From NCBI GenBank assembly GCA_036382775.1, contig DASVHD010000050.1, positions 1 through 51,457 of the forward strand: DNA of 51,457 nt. The letters run 5' to 3'. Source of the DNA: a bacterium (GTDB taxonomy: Bacteria > Hydrothermota > Tepidihabitantia > SM23-42 > JAOAFX01). The position numbers and the translations under genes were made by a program. Shown piece by piece: positions 1-9,360 of this stretch; position 1 is the stretch's first letter, and every line of letters starts with the position of its first letter. Below the pieces are notes generated by a model that was not told the origin of the DNA, did not search any database, and saw nothing but the letters and a program-made list of their open reading frames with translations.

Positions 1-2694
1 CCCGCCGTTACAGACAAAATGAACCACGCAACCCACCACCGTATCCACCGGATTGGCCGCGATCGTGATCTCGAACGGATCCGTCATATTGCCCGCGGCA
101 CCACCGGCCGCGATACGCCCAAAATCCGCCAATGAATCAACCGGCACCACGCTCGATGACGCCGTCCGGACCGTACCCGACACGCTCCCGGCCAGCGTAT
201 CCCCGCCGTTCGCTACGGTCAGCGCCACCTGCACCGTCTCGCCGGGCTCCAGTACCCCGTCACCATCACCGCCCAGTGAATCCCCGGTCATATGCCCGGT
301 TAGATGCAGCCACGGCTCATGCGCGCCCTCGACCGGCGGCTTCGTCGTCACCAATAAGGCACGGCCATCCTGAAGCACCGCTGCATGCTTATCATAGAGA
401 CCGTTAAAAACATACTGCAATCCGCGCGTCTCGGTCTCATCCTCAATGCCGACCGTGCTGCTATTCACATTGCTGACCGAATCATAAAAATAAAGGAATT
501 CGCCGTCGCCCGTCGGCGTCGGGTAATATGCCGGGTCGCGCAGGATGACCTGAAAGGTCTCCCAGGAATAAAATCCGTATCCCAAAGCCACCTGATAGTA
601 TTCCAGGATCCAACGGTGAGACGCTGCGTCATAATACTGGTAAATATCGCCGTGCCCATTGGCCACGGTGCTGGGATCAAGATCGTCCCAGAACGACGCG
701 GAAAGCCTTTTGGGTCGTCCGGGACGAGGGATGGGTCCGTTATCATCAAGCGCATAAGTGGCGGCCCCCAGTTCCACGATACCGTTGGATGATATACCGA
801 TGGAATCATAGGTTATGCCGTAGAAGTTAAAAGTAAAAGGCAACGGAATAGTCACCGTGTCTGCGTCCTCATCGGTGATCTCGGGGATAATACTGCCCGG
901 TCCCCCGGTCGGAGCCGCGATCTCGAACCAGTCATAGCCGGGCTCGTTGCCTGAGGCGCTGTCAGTATCGTCATAAATATAGTAACCATAAGGATCAGGA
1001 CCGGTTCCGCCGCCGTTTTCCTCTCCCGTCGTTATGATCGAAAAATTCCCGCCCCAGGTATCGCCGTAAGCGTCTTTCATAACAATGCTGAAATCGATCG
1101 CGTGGGAGTCGGTATGGCTTGATACGTTGCAGATGAACGGGTTCAAGCCGGAAGACAAGTTTCCTCCTGGAATAGTACCGTACATAGATACGCTATCGCC
1201 AAGAAAGACCAGCGTGTCGTTGGTCCGCAGATATGCTGCTACGCCCTCGGCGGTGATCGGGCTCATATTGTGAACGGTTGCCCATAAAAGGATCGTCTCT
1301 CCCGGATCGACCTGGCCGTCATCATCACCCAGCGAATCATTGATCGTATTATGATCGTACGCAAGGTACGCGCTGTTGCATGCTACTGGTATCTGGCCTT
1401 CGTATGGATACAGATTTCTCCCGGTCACGGTTATGTCCATGTGTCCCGTATCAGGAAGGGTAAAATAAAAACTCGCGGATCCATTAATATCGGTATAAGC
1501 CGTTTGATATAAAACCGTATCGTATATAATGCAAACATAAGCCGACTCCACGGCTGTGCCTTGCTTGAAGACCTGAACGTTCATGGTATCGTTGATATTG
1601 GGAAACAATACGGTATCGTGGACAACGACGATCGGCTTGGGGTTCGACGTCCATATGTTCATCTCCGGATCGCCGATCGTGGTAAACCCGTAAAATTCAG
1701 AATAGGATCCGTATGTCTGATATACTCGGATCCTGCCGTTTTCGCATGCCTGCCCAAAAGTGCGGCATTTATTGACAAAAATCCCGTCAAAAAATCCGCG
1801 GGCGACCGCGCTCCTCAAGTGCGCCAGATTGTACCCGCTGGTTGTGGTCGCGAAATATCCGGAAGCCCCACGAAGATTTGTCGGCGAGCCGGTAAGGAAC
1901 CAGCGCTCCGCCGTTGCCGGCGTTCCGCCGGTACCGAGCGTACCGCATGTCGCTGAAACGACTATCGGCAGTTTTTCTCCGTTGGCAAGATTATCCGGGT
2001 TTACATTGAAGGGCATGTACCAATTATTGGTCGCGTTACCGCGGTACAAGACAAAATCCCGCCCCTGGTTCGCGGCATTGATGACTGAGTTATAATCATC
2101 ACCCTGATTTCTTGAAAAAGTATCAACATATACATACCCGTTGGCGACTAAACGATTCGCCACGTACTTAGCGTCGTTCCAGTAGATGGTATCGTAGGCA
2201 TAATTACCTTCTTCATTGACGATCAGACACGCTTTCTTAAACCAAAGCGAGTCGGTGATAAGGGGTGCCCTTTCATACTTTAACATCTTAGCAACGACGG
2301 CCTGGGCTTCGGTCGTGTTGTGAACGGTCAAACGGCCGGACAGTATCTCATTATAGATATCGCCGTCCATGTTCGTGTAGTAATTGTCGGTGTAAACGCC
2401 GCCCACTTGCGGGAACGGCAGATAATTGGGGGCGCCCACGAGCAGCAGATATTCGGGTTTGACCTGCCAGTTGTTGTACGCGTTGACAATGTAGTTTTTG
2501 ATCGCGGTCGAAGTCGATCCAATCGCCGAGAGCTTGACGACCTTGGTCCTCATTCCCTTTTTATGCTTCCATTGCGCCAGCGGCAGGATCGCGTCGTAGT
2601 AATTATCATGGGTGATGATCAGGTACCTGGCACCCAAGTCTTGGCTGATCGACAGTCCGCAAAGAAAAGCGATGCTTAAAAGCAGTTTCTTCAT
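1..2694 (-). CDS. C25 (gingipain-like) family surface protein, C-terminus beyond window
   Basis: The reading frame is open from the ATG at 2694 to the window edge (898 codons, no internal stop), so the end of the protein, probably a sorting domain, is missing. Residues 1-18 are a Sec signal peptide. Residues about 19-370 resemble the gingipain catalytic domain, including the closing motif TIGDPEMNIWT. A CARDB/Ig-like module with a PGE turn lies near 455, a nidogen-like beta-sandwich at about 580-770 and a second CARDB-like module near 805. The expected catalytic Cys is present (LPIVVSATCGTLG), but the usual GHG histidine site reads YRGNA. It is first in a run of paralogues (next 2884-5949) and has its own promoter at 2736-2763. 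Proteolytic activity is therefore doubtful; a surface binding or structural role is possible. Confidence 0.85.
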   Translation of the reverse strand, partial: MKKLLLSIAFLCGLSISQDLGARYLIITHDNYYDAILPLAQWKHKKGMRTKVVKLSAIGSTSTAIKNYIVNAYNNWQVKPEYLLLVGAPNYLPFPQVGGVYTDNYYTNMDGDIYNEILSGRLTVHNTTEAQAVVAKMLKYERAPLITDSLWFKKACLIVNEEGNYAYDTIYWNDAKYVANRLVANGYVYVDTFSRNQGDDYNSVINAANQGRDFVLYRGNATNNWYMPFNVNPDNLANGEKLPIVVSATCGTLGTGGTPATAERWFLTGSPTNLRGASGYFATTTSGYNLAHLRSAVARGFFDGIFVNKCRTFGQACENGRIRVYQTYGSYSEFYGFTTIGDPEMNIWTSNPKPIVVVHDTVLFPNINDTMNVQVFKQGTAVESAYVCIIYDTVLYQTAYTDINGSASFYFTLPDTGHMDITVTGRNLYPYEGQIPVACNSAYLAYDHNTINDSLGDDDGQVDPGETILLWATVHNMSPITAEGVAAYLRTNDTLVFLGDSVSMYGTIPGGNLSSGLNPFICNVSSHTDSHAIDFSIVMKDAYGDTWGGNFSIITTGEENGGGTGPDPYGYYIYDDTDSASGNEPGYDWFEIAAPTGGPGSIIPEITDEDADTVTIPLPFTFNFYGITYDSIGISSNGIVELGAATYALDDNGPIPRPGRPKRLSASFWDDLDPSTVANGHGDIYQYYDAASHRWILEYYQVALGYGFYSWETFQVILRDPAYYPTPTGDGEFLYFYDSVSNVNSSTVGIEDETETRGLQYVFNGLYDKHAAVLQDGRALLVTTKPPVEGAHEPWLHLTGHMTGDSLGGDGDGVLEPGETVQVALTVANGGDTLAGSVSGTVRTASSSVVPVDSLADFGRIAAGGAAGNMTDPFEITIAANPVDTVVGCVVHFVCNGG

Positions 2695-2735
2695 CGATTA
2701 ATCATTAACCTTTATAGTTAATTAATATTATCAAT

Positions 2736-2763
2736 ATTTTAATCCAATTGAGACTTAAGTCAA
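2736..2763 (-). promoter_or_regulatory. Promoter of the first C25-like gene
   Basis: On the minus strand TTGACT (2758-2763) is followed after 16 nt by TAAAAT (2736-2741). The palindrome GACTTAAGTC overlaps the -35 box. The ATG lies 41 nt downstream of the -10 box. Confidence 0.55.
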
Positions 2764-2880
2764 GAGGCAATATTACAAGGAGAAAAGATAGAAGTTAGGA
2801 AGATAAGAAGTTATGAGGCTACGATTTTTTATCCTTCCATGAATTCAGCTCTTCACAACTTCATATCCTCTTAACTTCAT
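2743..2880. repeat. Intergenic repeat, copy 1 (other copy 9082-9200)
   Basis: This stretch between the 3' end of one C25-like gene and the promoter of the next is closely similar to 9082-9200. Both begin with ACTTAAGTCAAG, run through a purine-rich tract of GAAGTTA/GAAGATAAG-type words and share ATTTTTTATCCTTCCATG. The purine tract and the following CTTCACAACTTC/CTCTTAACTTC tract are imperfectly complementary, so the RNA could form a long hairpin just past the stop at 2884. Function unknown; it could serve as a 3' end or terminator. Confidence 0.7.
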
Positions 2881-2883
2881 CGT

Positions 2884-5800
2884 TCAGCGAAGCAGAACGG
2901 CCTTTTCCGTCCACTTCTCCTCGCCCGTTTCCAGTCTAACGAAATAAACGCCAGCGGGGACGTTTCTACCGATTTCATCGGTACCATCCCACTGGATGGA
3001 AGCAGGTAGTAAGTAGTCAGTAGCAGGTAGATTAAAAGACTTTATTAACCTACCAGCAGCATCATAGATCTTCAATAACATTGGAGATTGGGCATTCATT
3101 TGATCCGCCATACTGTGTGGCGGATTAGAATTTTTTATTTGGAATTTAATCAACATGTTCCCCGAAGACGGATTCGGTGCCACCGACAGCATCGTCTTAC
3201 CCACCCCTCTTATCCCCAACTCATCAATACCCGTCGATGAATGGATAAACATGGTGAAATAGACCTGCCCTTGGTAAGCGCCGCTGTTCCCTTCAAAGTT
3301 GACGGTAAAACCGATGATCGTATCGGTGGGATTGGAATCAATGATAACCCCGTAAGGTTCGATCGTGTTTGCCGCGGTGCTGTCGACAAATATGTCGCCA
3401 AAGTCGGCCAGACTGTCCGTGATCACGGCCGATGAGGAGCTGGTTCTGATCGTGCCGAGGGTCCCGAAGACATTGTCGTTCCCGTCGTTGCCCACCGATA
3501 CCGTGACCGCGAGCGTTTCACCCGGCTCGAAAATACCATTGTTATTGCCGCCCAGCGAATCATCTACTACTGCGCTGACCAGATATAACCAGGGGTTTAA
3601 CGGTTCAAAAGGCGGTTTTGTCGTTATTAGCAGCGCCCTGCTGTCGATCAATGCCGCGGCATTCTGGTCATAACTGCCGTTATATACATATTCTAAACCA
3701 CGCATCTGAGTCTCATCCTCGATGCCGACGGAATTGCTCGTTGCGTCGGCAACATGGTTATAAAGGAACAGGATTTCGCCATCGCCGGTCGGTGTCGGGT
3801 GATATACCGGATCCCGGCATATGATCTGGAATGTCTCGAGGTTATTAACTGAATCGTAATGGCTGCACTGGTAGTATTCCAGGATCCAACGATGGGCGGT
3901 CGAGTCATAGTACTGATAAATGTCGCCATTGGCTCCGGGGTTGAGGTCATCCCAGAAACCCGATAAAAACCTGGATGGTGCAGCCGGCGAGGGTATCGGC
4001 GTATTCATGCCAAAACGATGGGTCGAATACCCAAGCTCGGCAAACCCATTGGAGCACAGACCGATCGTATTGTAAGTTATGCTATAATATGGAAAATCGA
4101 AGGGCAAAGGAACAGTTACCGTGTCGGCATCCTCGTCCGTTATCTCCGAAACGATCATTCCCGGACCACCGGCAGCCGTCGCGATCTCCAACCAGTCATA
4201 CACCGGAGCGTTGCCGGTCAGTGTATCCGTATCGTCATAGATATAGTAACCGTAAAGATCGGGTCCGGTTGAACTGTTCGAACCCGTTGTCAGTACCGAA
4301 AAACTGTCGTTCCATACATGCCCGCTGTCATCGTTGATCGCCAGCGCGAACCGGATCGCGTGGGCGACCGCGTCCGGTCTGAGAGCAAAAACGAAAGGGT
4401 TTAAACCGACGGCGACCGAATCGGCCGGGACATCACCGTAATACGACACGCTGTCGCTCATTATCGTAAATGAATCGGCTGTTGACAGCGTCGCTTTTAC
4501 GCCGGTGGCGGCATCAATGCCCAGGTTCGTAATGCTCACACCGAGCATGATAATTTCCGCAGGGTCGACCAGACCATCATCGTCGCCCAAAGAATCCTCG
4601 ACCGCGCAACCATCATAGGCGAGATACGCGCTGCCGCCGCTCACCGGGATCTGTGCTTCGTACGGATTCAGATTCTTGCCGATCACAGTCAGATCAAGCA
4701 TCCCCGGATACGGTATGGCCAGCGCAAACGACACCGTCCCCATACTGTCGGTATGACCGACCTGATAGACAATCGTATCCATGACGATACAGACTGGCGC
4801 GCTTTTTAAAAAACTGTCGGCCTGCTGGACAGTGACGGTCAGGGTATCCTGGATACCGGCATAGAGGATCGAATCATGGGTCACCGTGATCAACCTGGGC
4901 ATGGCGGTCCAGACATTCATCTCAGGATCGCCGATCGTATTAAACCCGTAATATTCAGATGATGATGAATACTGCTGGTATACATATTGCCGGCCCTGCT
5001 CGCAGGCTTCACCAAAGGTGGTCTTCCGGTCGGCGAACAAGGCGTCGAAGAAACCCACGCAAACCGCACTCCGGAGATAAGCCTGATGTGAGATTACCGT
5101 CGTGGTCGCGAAATAACCCGACGCCCCCTTTGGATTCGCAGCCGTTCCCGTAAGAAACCACATCTCGGCACCGGCCGGCGTACCGCCCGTACCTAAGGTC
5201 GAGCAGGTGAACGAAAGTACGATCGGCAACCTTGCGCCGTTCGCGGTCAGTGATGGATTCACTGAGAACGGATCCCACCAGTTGTTGACGCCTTGTCCCC
5301 GGTACACTACAAAGGCACGGCCCTCGTTTACCCGGTTGATGACGTCGGTCGTATTGTTGCCACTGCGCCGGTTCAGCGTGTCAATGTTCCTGTAACCGGC
5401 TGCTCTCATCAGGCTGCGGGCATGCCTGACATCGCTCCAGTATATGGAATCGCTGTAAGTCTCGTAATCATCCCGCACGATCAGGCAAGCGTCAATGAGC
5501 CATGAAGTGTCGGTCAAGTCCGGAGTGCGTTCATAGAGCAGGATCTTGTTGACCACATTCTGTGCTTCCGCGTCGCTGTGCACGGTCAGCCTTCCGGACA
5601 GGATCTCATTATATATATCGCCATCCATGTTCGTATAATAATTATCCGAATAAGTACCGCTAACCGTTGGATAAGGCAGATAATTACCGGCACCCACCAA
5701 TAGAACATACTCGGGCGGGATCTGCCATGAACTATAGGCGTTCATGATGTAACTCCGGATCTGAGCTGCTGACGATCCCGTTTCCGAGAGTTTTACGACC

Positions 5801-5949
5801 TTGGCGCGCATGCCCTTTTTATTTTTCCACTGCGCCAGGGGCAGGACCGCGTTGTAAAAATTATCATGCGTGATGACGAGATATCGGGCTCCGATATCCT
5901 GGCTAAAAACTAAACCCATACCTATAAAAAAAATGATAAATCGTTTCAT
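2884..5949 (-). CDS. C25 (gingipain-like) family protein with T9SS sorting domain
   Basis: A 1021-residue predicted secreted protein. I chose the ATG at 5949 over one 12 codons upstream because GGGAG sits 6-7 nt before it and the signal peptide (MKRFIIFFIGMGLVFSQ) then begins the protein. Order: C25-like domain about 20-370, CARDB-like module near 453 (GDDDGLVDPAE), nidogen-like beta-sandwich about 567-760, second CARDB-like module near 800, FlgD-like sorting domain about 917-1021 ending in KAVLLR. Cys249 matches the gingipain nucleophile (LPIVLSFTC), but the catalytic-His position is Gln219 (YRGQG). In the sorting domain a palindromic DNA element (3103-3125) is translated in frame. Likely exported, and inactive or altered as a protease. 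Confidence 0.88.
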   Translation of the reverse strand: MKRFIIFFIGMGLVFSQDIGARYLVITHDNFYNAVLPLAQWKNKKGMRAKVVKLSETGSSAAQIRSYIMNAYSSWQIPPEYVLLVGAGNYLPYPTVSGTYSDNYYTNMDGDIYNEILSGRLTVHSDAEAQNVVNKILLYERTPDLTDTSWLIDACLIVRDDYETYSDSIYWSDVRHARSLMRAAGYRNIDTLNRRSGNNTTDVINRVNEGRAFVVYRGQGVNNWWDPFSVNPSLTANGARLPIVLSFTCSTLGTGGTPAGAEMWFLTGTAANPKGASGYFATTTVISHQAYLRSAVCVGFFDALFADRKTTFGEACEQGRQYVYQQYSSSSEYYGFNTIGDPEMNVWTAMPRLITVTHDSILYAGIQDTLTVTVQQADSFLKSAPVCIVMDTIVYQVGHTDSMGTVSFALAIPYPGMLDLTVIGKNLNPYEAQIPVSGGSAYLAYDGCAVEDSLGDDDGLVDPAEIIMLGVSITNLGIDAATGVKATLSTADSFTIMSDSVSYYGDVPADSVAVGLNPFVFALRPDAVAHAIRFALAINDDSGHVWNDSFSVLTTGSNSSTGPDLYGYYIYDDTDTLTGNAPVYDWLEIATAAGGPGMIVSEITDEDADTVTVPLPFDFPYYSITYNTIGLCSNGFAELGYSTHRFGMNTPIPSPAAPSRFLSGFWDDLNPGANGDIYQYYDSTAHRWILEYYQCSHYDSVNNLETFQIICRDPVYHPTPTGDGEILFLYNHVADATSNSVGIEDETQMRGLEYVYNGSYDQNAAALIDSRALLITTKPPFEPLNPWLYLVSAVVDDSLGGNNNGIFEPGETLAVTVSVGNDGNDNVFGTLGTIRTSSSSAVITDSLADFGDIFVDSTAANTIEPYGVIIDSNPTDTIIGFTVNFEGNSGAYQGQVYFTMFIHSSTGIDELGIRGVGKTMLSVAPNPSSGNMLIKFQIKNSNPPHSMADQMNAQSPMLLKIYDAAGRLIKSFNLPATDYLLPASIQWDGTDEIGRNVPAGVYFVRLETGEEKWTEKAVLLR
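3103..3125. repeat. Small palindrome inside a sorting-domain coding region
   Basis: An inverted repeat with arms ATCCGCC/GGCGGAT around a 9-nt centre. The same element, differing at two central bases, lies at 13082-13102 inside another gene but is read in a different frame. The DNA, not the peptide, is therefore what is shared. Confidence 0.75.
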
Positions 5950-5983
5950 TATATCTCCCTTCGGGAATTGTGTTGTAAATATC

Positions 5984-6011
5984 ATTATATGCCGAATCGG
6001 GTAATAGTCAA
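5984..6011 (-). promoter_or_regulatory. Promoter of the C25-like gene 2884-5949
   Basis: TTGACT (6006-6011), a 16-nt spacer and a perfect TATAAT (5984-5989) on the minus strand, 34 nt before the ATG at 5949, which has its own ribosome binding site. Confidence 0.75.
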
Positions 6012-6058
6012 GGGTAATACAAAATACTTGCCAGGCGGTCTATATGCCCGGACTAGAA

Positions 6059-9052
6059 CTAACGGACAATAATGACTTTCTGCATCCGGCTGTCGTCCCC
6101 AGTGTCAAGATGGATGAAATAAACGCCGGCTGGCGCGATTCTGCCGACTTCATCGGTACCATCCCAAGTAATCGAGTAATCGAGTAATTGGGTAATTGGT
6201 AATTGATAAAATGATTTTACCAACCTGCCTGTTGTATCGTAAATCTTGATTGAAATTTGAGATTTGGTCCCTGACTTAATCAGGGATGAAATTTGAAACT
6301 TAATCGTAAGATTTCTGGTAGACGGATTGGGGTACGCGCGGAAACCGACGATCGCGTTCGGCCCCATCCTGCCCGGCTCTTCCTGGATCCCGGTGTATAT
6401 ACCGAAAAAATGCATGATGGAATCCAACAGCGCCCCCTTTGTCGATACGCCGCTCGCGTCGATCAGGGCGCCCAGTTCAAATGACGCTCCGACCGTCCGG
6501 TAATTACCGGCATTGTACGCGACTCCGCAATTATAATAATCGTCCTGGTCGCTGAATATTAAAAATGAACCGCTCGTGGGATTGATCTGGTCCATAAATT
6601 GGTTCTCGCCGCCGTACTGAAAGATCATACCGGCTGTAAAAGCATTGTTCGCGCCGGCTACCGGGCCCATATCGCTGCTTCCGTCCCCGGCCGGCTGGAT
6701 GCCAAAATGCGGGGCAAAATTGTAGCCGTTCATCATCGGGTCATAATACCAAACGTCGCCGCCCTCCAGGTACAGCCTTCCACCGCTATTCATGAAATCA
6801 ACCAGGGCTGTGGCTTCAGGGCTGCCCGCGTAAATGATAAGGTTATTCGGATAGACCCCGACGCACACGAATACCGCCTGGTAAAGCGTAAGGTCGGCGG
6901 GCAGCGAGGTCGCGTAATCACCGGTATACCCCAGCGCGGTCAGGGTCGAATTCATGACAATACCCGGATTGGGAGTCTGATCCGGGTTCCAGATCAGATA
7001 GTTCTTTTTTCCAACGACCAGAAAGAACTCAATGGTATCGACTGACCACCCGGTGGTGATCTCAACGCTCAGGTCTACCGTGGTGCCGATCGGTGTCATG
7101 CTGTCAGCCGTGATAATGAAGGGATCTACCACGTTGTCGCGCACGCTGTCAGGAGCGATGCTTTGGTAGATACTGACGGAATCATCGATCCGTAAGTACG
7201 TACTCGCCGCGACCCGGCATACTGCATGGGGATCGGCGGCGGTCTCGGAACCGGTGTTCTCCACGGCAAGGATCAGGTTCGCGGTTTCACCCGGCTCCAG
7301 CGTGTTATTCCCATTGCCGCCCGTGACCGTCGAATGGTCATATATCAGCTTCGGGGCGCAGACATACACTGAGAACACCGAAGGAAATGTATCATCGGCG
7401 CTAATGCATGAAAGGTCGAAATCGATCCTTGCCTGGTCATCACAAAAGCTATCAACATCGAAAATAAAGGGCGGATCTGAAAGCGCAGAATCATTCGGGG
7501 CGATATCGAGAAAATCCGTTAACGAATCGATTACGGTCGCTATGCTGCCGGTGACCCTGAGCACACCTGTAACGCCCAGTGCCGTGTCGCTGCCGTAATT
7601 CTTGACCCAGACAGGCAGGGTGATGATCTCACCGGGATTGGCGCGGCCGTTGTTGTTGCCGCTGACCGTGTCGACGATCTCGTGCTTCAGGTAAGTGACA
7701 AAACTGCCTTCCGGGCTGACCAGTATATATCCCTCATAAGGCAAAAGCGTATGACCGGTCACGGTGAGATAGATCGTATCCATACCGGGAACCGTAAAAG
7801 AGATAGAAACATTACCTGAAGAATCCGTCAGACCGGTCTCGTATATTATCGTATCTGACTGCATGGCGCAGACCAGCGCGGCAGGCTCGGGCTGACCGTT
7901 GACGTTGACGTTAACAGTTATGCTATTGTAGCCCAGATGGACAACCACAGGGTGCGTGATCACCGGTCGCCGCGGGTTGGAGATCCAGATATTCATTTCC
8001 GGGTCGCCGATCGTTGTCCAGCCGCGGTATTCGTTCGTCGCCCCGTATAGGTGATAAACATTCATACGGCCTTTCTCGCACGCCTCACCAAAGGTCTTTT
8101 TCCCTTCCATGAACACAGCACTGGCAAAACCTTTGTTCACGGCGCTTCGCAGATGAGCCCCGCCGCCAATCACTGTCGTCGTCGAAAAGTAACCGGCTGC
8201 GCCTTTCGGCGTTGTCGGAGTGCCCGTCAGGAACCAGCGCTCGGCAACCGCCGGCGTTGCTCCTGTACCCATGCAGCAGCAGGTCATGGACAGCACGATC
8301 GGAAGTTTCACGCCGTTATTACTGGCATCGGGATTGCAGTTAAAAGGAGAATACCAGTTGTTAAGGCCCGATCCCCGGTACACGACAAACATGCAACCTT
8401 CGTTGACCGCGTTGATGACGTCGGTCGAGTTATCGCCGTAAATATCAGCTAAAGTGTCGATCCCTACATAACCCGCGCCATCCATAAGCTGTGCCCAATA
8501 ACGCATATTCTCCAGGTAGATCGAGTCGCTCGTCCAGCTACCGTCAGTATTGGCGATCGCCACGCCTTTCAAAAACCTCGAAGTATCGCTCGTATCCGGA
8601 TGCCTTTCATAGACAAGGATTTTATTGACCACGGTCTTGGCTTCGAGCGTATCATGGACTGTAAGCCGTCCTGACAAGATATCATTGAACACATCCCCGT
8701 TCATATCGGTATAGTAATTGTCAGTATATGTACCGGACTGGGGAAATGGTATAAAATTAGGTGCTCCGACCAGCAGTAGGAACTCAGGCTTGATCTGCCA
8801 GTTATTGTACGCGTCCAAGATGTAATTCCGGATCTGGTCCGCGGTGGACCCTACGTCCGACAGCCGGACGATCTTTGCACGCATGCCTTTCTTGTGCTTC
8901 CATGCTGCGAGCGGCAGAGCGGCGTTATAGAACTGATCGTGCGCGATAACCAGGTATTTGGCGCCGGTCTCCTGACCAAATAGGGATGCTGCAATAATAA
9001 AATACAGCGAGATAAGTAATAAAGATTTACGGCAAATCATGGATATTTGCAT
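6059..9052 (-). CDS. C25 (gingipain-like) family protein with flavodoxin-like module and T9SS sorting domain
   Basis: A 997-residue predicted secreted protein. Starts at 9052 and 9040 are both possible and neither has a clear ribosome binding site; the -10 box ends 14 nt before 9052, so the leader is very short. After the signal peptide the C25-like domain spans about 30-375. Two CARDB-like modules follow (near 458 and 585), then a region around 685-885 that looks flavodoxin/ThuA-like (GGRLYLEGGDVWY), and a sorting domain about 905-997. The Cys site is present as MTCCCMG; the His site is Ser (YRGSG). It shares the central module with 9361-12786 but not with 2884-5949, so the paralogues have exchanged internal domains. 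Confidence 0.87.
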   Translation of the reverse strand: MQISMICRKSLLLISLYFIIAASLFGQETGAKYLVIAHDQFYNAALPLAAWKHKKGMRAKIVRLSDVGSTADQIRNYILDAYNNWQIKPEFLLLVGAPNFIPFPQSGTYTDNYYTDMNGDVFNDILSGRLTVHDTLEAKTVVNKILVYERHPDTSDTSRFLKGVAIANTDGSWTSDSIYLENMRYWAQLMDGAGYVGIDTLADIYGDNSTDVINAVNEGCMFVVYRGSGLNNWYSPFNCNPDASNNGVKLPIVLSMTCCCMGTGATPAVAERWFLTGTPTTPKGAAGYFSTTTVIGGGAHLRSAVNKGFASAVFMEGKKTFGEACEKGRMNVYHLYGATNEYRGWTTIGDPEMNIWISNPRRPVITHPVVVHLGYNSITVNVNVNGQPEPAALVCAMQSDTIIYETGLTDSSGNVSISFTVPGMDTIYLTVTGHTLLPYEGYILVSPEGSFVTYLKHEIVDTVSGNNNGRANPGEIITLPVWVKNYGSDTALGVTGVLRVTGSIATVIDSLTDFLDIAPNDSALSDPPFIFDVDSFCDDQARIDFDLSCISADDTFPSVFSVYVCAPKLIYDHSTVTGGNGNNTLEPGETANLILAVENTGSETAADPHAVCRVAASTYLRIDDSVSIYQSIAPDSVRDNVVDPFIITADSMTPIGTTVDLSVEITTGWSVDTIEFFLVVGKKNYLIWNPDQTPNPGIVMNSTLTALGYTGDYATSLPADLTLYQAVFVCVGVYPNNLIIYAGSPEATALVDFMNSGGRLYLEGGDVWYYDPMMNGYNFAPHFGIQPAGDGSSDMGPVAGANNAFTAGMIFQYGGENQFMDQINPTSGSFLIFSDQDDYYNCGVAYNAGNYRTVGASFELGALIDASGVSTKGALLDSIMHFFGIYTGIQEEPGRMGPNAIVGFRAYPNPSTRNLTIKFQISSLIKSGTKSQISIKIYDTTGRLVKSFYQLPITQLLDYSITWDGTDEVGRIAPAGVYFIHLDTGDDSRMQKVIIVR
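6268..6286. repeat. Palindrome in sorting-domain coding region
   Basis: TCCCTGA-CTTAA-TCAGGGA, a near-perfect inverted repeat flanked by reiterated GAAATTTGA/GAGATTTGG words, lies in the loop after the KFQI strand of the sorting domain. It is translated in frame. Confidence 0.65.
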
Positions 9053-9066
9053 TGTATGCTTTATAT

Positions 9067-9095
9067 ATTATAAGCACCGTGAAGACTTAAGTCAA
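9067..9095 (-). promoter_or_regulatory. Promoter of the C25-like gene 6059-9052
   Basis: TTGACT (9090-9095), a 17-nt spacer and TATAAT (9067-9072). The palindrome GACTTAAGTC (9084-9093) overlaps the -35 box exactly as upstream of the gene ending at 2694. Confidence 0.75.
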
Positions 9096-9200
9096 GTGGC
9101 AATGTGACAAGCATAAAAGATGAGGTTGGGAAGATAAGAAGCTGTGAGGCTGCGATTTTTTATCCTTCCATGTATTCAGCTTTTCATAACTTCCCAAACT
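9082..9200. repeat. Intergenic repeat, copy 2 (other copy 2743-2880)
   Basis: Aligns with 2743-2880 over roughly 110 bp including ACTTAAGTCAAG, GGCAAT, the purine-rich tract and ATTTTTTATCCTTCCATG. In both places it lies between the 3' end of an upstream C25-like gene and the promoter of the next, which suggests it was duplicated together with the genes. Confidence 0.7.
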
Positions 9201-9336
9201 TAAAAAATTCGAAGTTGAGAGGATAGGAAGTTGGGAGGATATGATCCTTTCTCTCATTATTTCCGCTCTTCATAACCTCTTAACCTCGCCATTTTGGCTC
9301 AAATCCTGTTTGTGATTTGACTGCCAAAATGAGCGT

Positions 9337-9359
9337 CCCGTTTTCGAAGAAAACACGGG
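9337..9359 (-). terminator. Hairpin just past the C25-like gene 9361-12786
   Basis: CCCGTTTTC pairs with GAAAACACGGG apart from a two-base bulge (CA), starting one base after the stop codon. There is no long T-run, so its action as an intrinsic terminator is only probable. Confidence 0.45.
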
Positions 9360-9360
9360 G

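Larger units (their letters stand above)
9053..9360. other. 308-bp gene-free interval: promoter plus repeats and hairpins
   Basis: No gene is seen. From right to left on the minus strand the interval holds an end-of-gene hairpin (9337-9359), an imperfect inverted repeat at 9290-9331 (CATTTTGGCTC arms), degenerate GAAGTTGAGAGGATA-type words with their complement (about 9210-9290), the copy-2 intergenic repeat (9082-9200) and a promoter (9067-9095). Confidence 0.75.
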
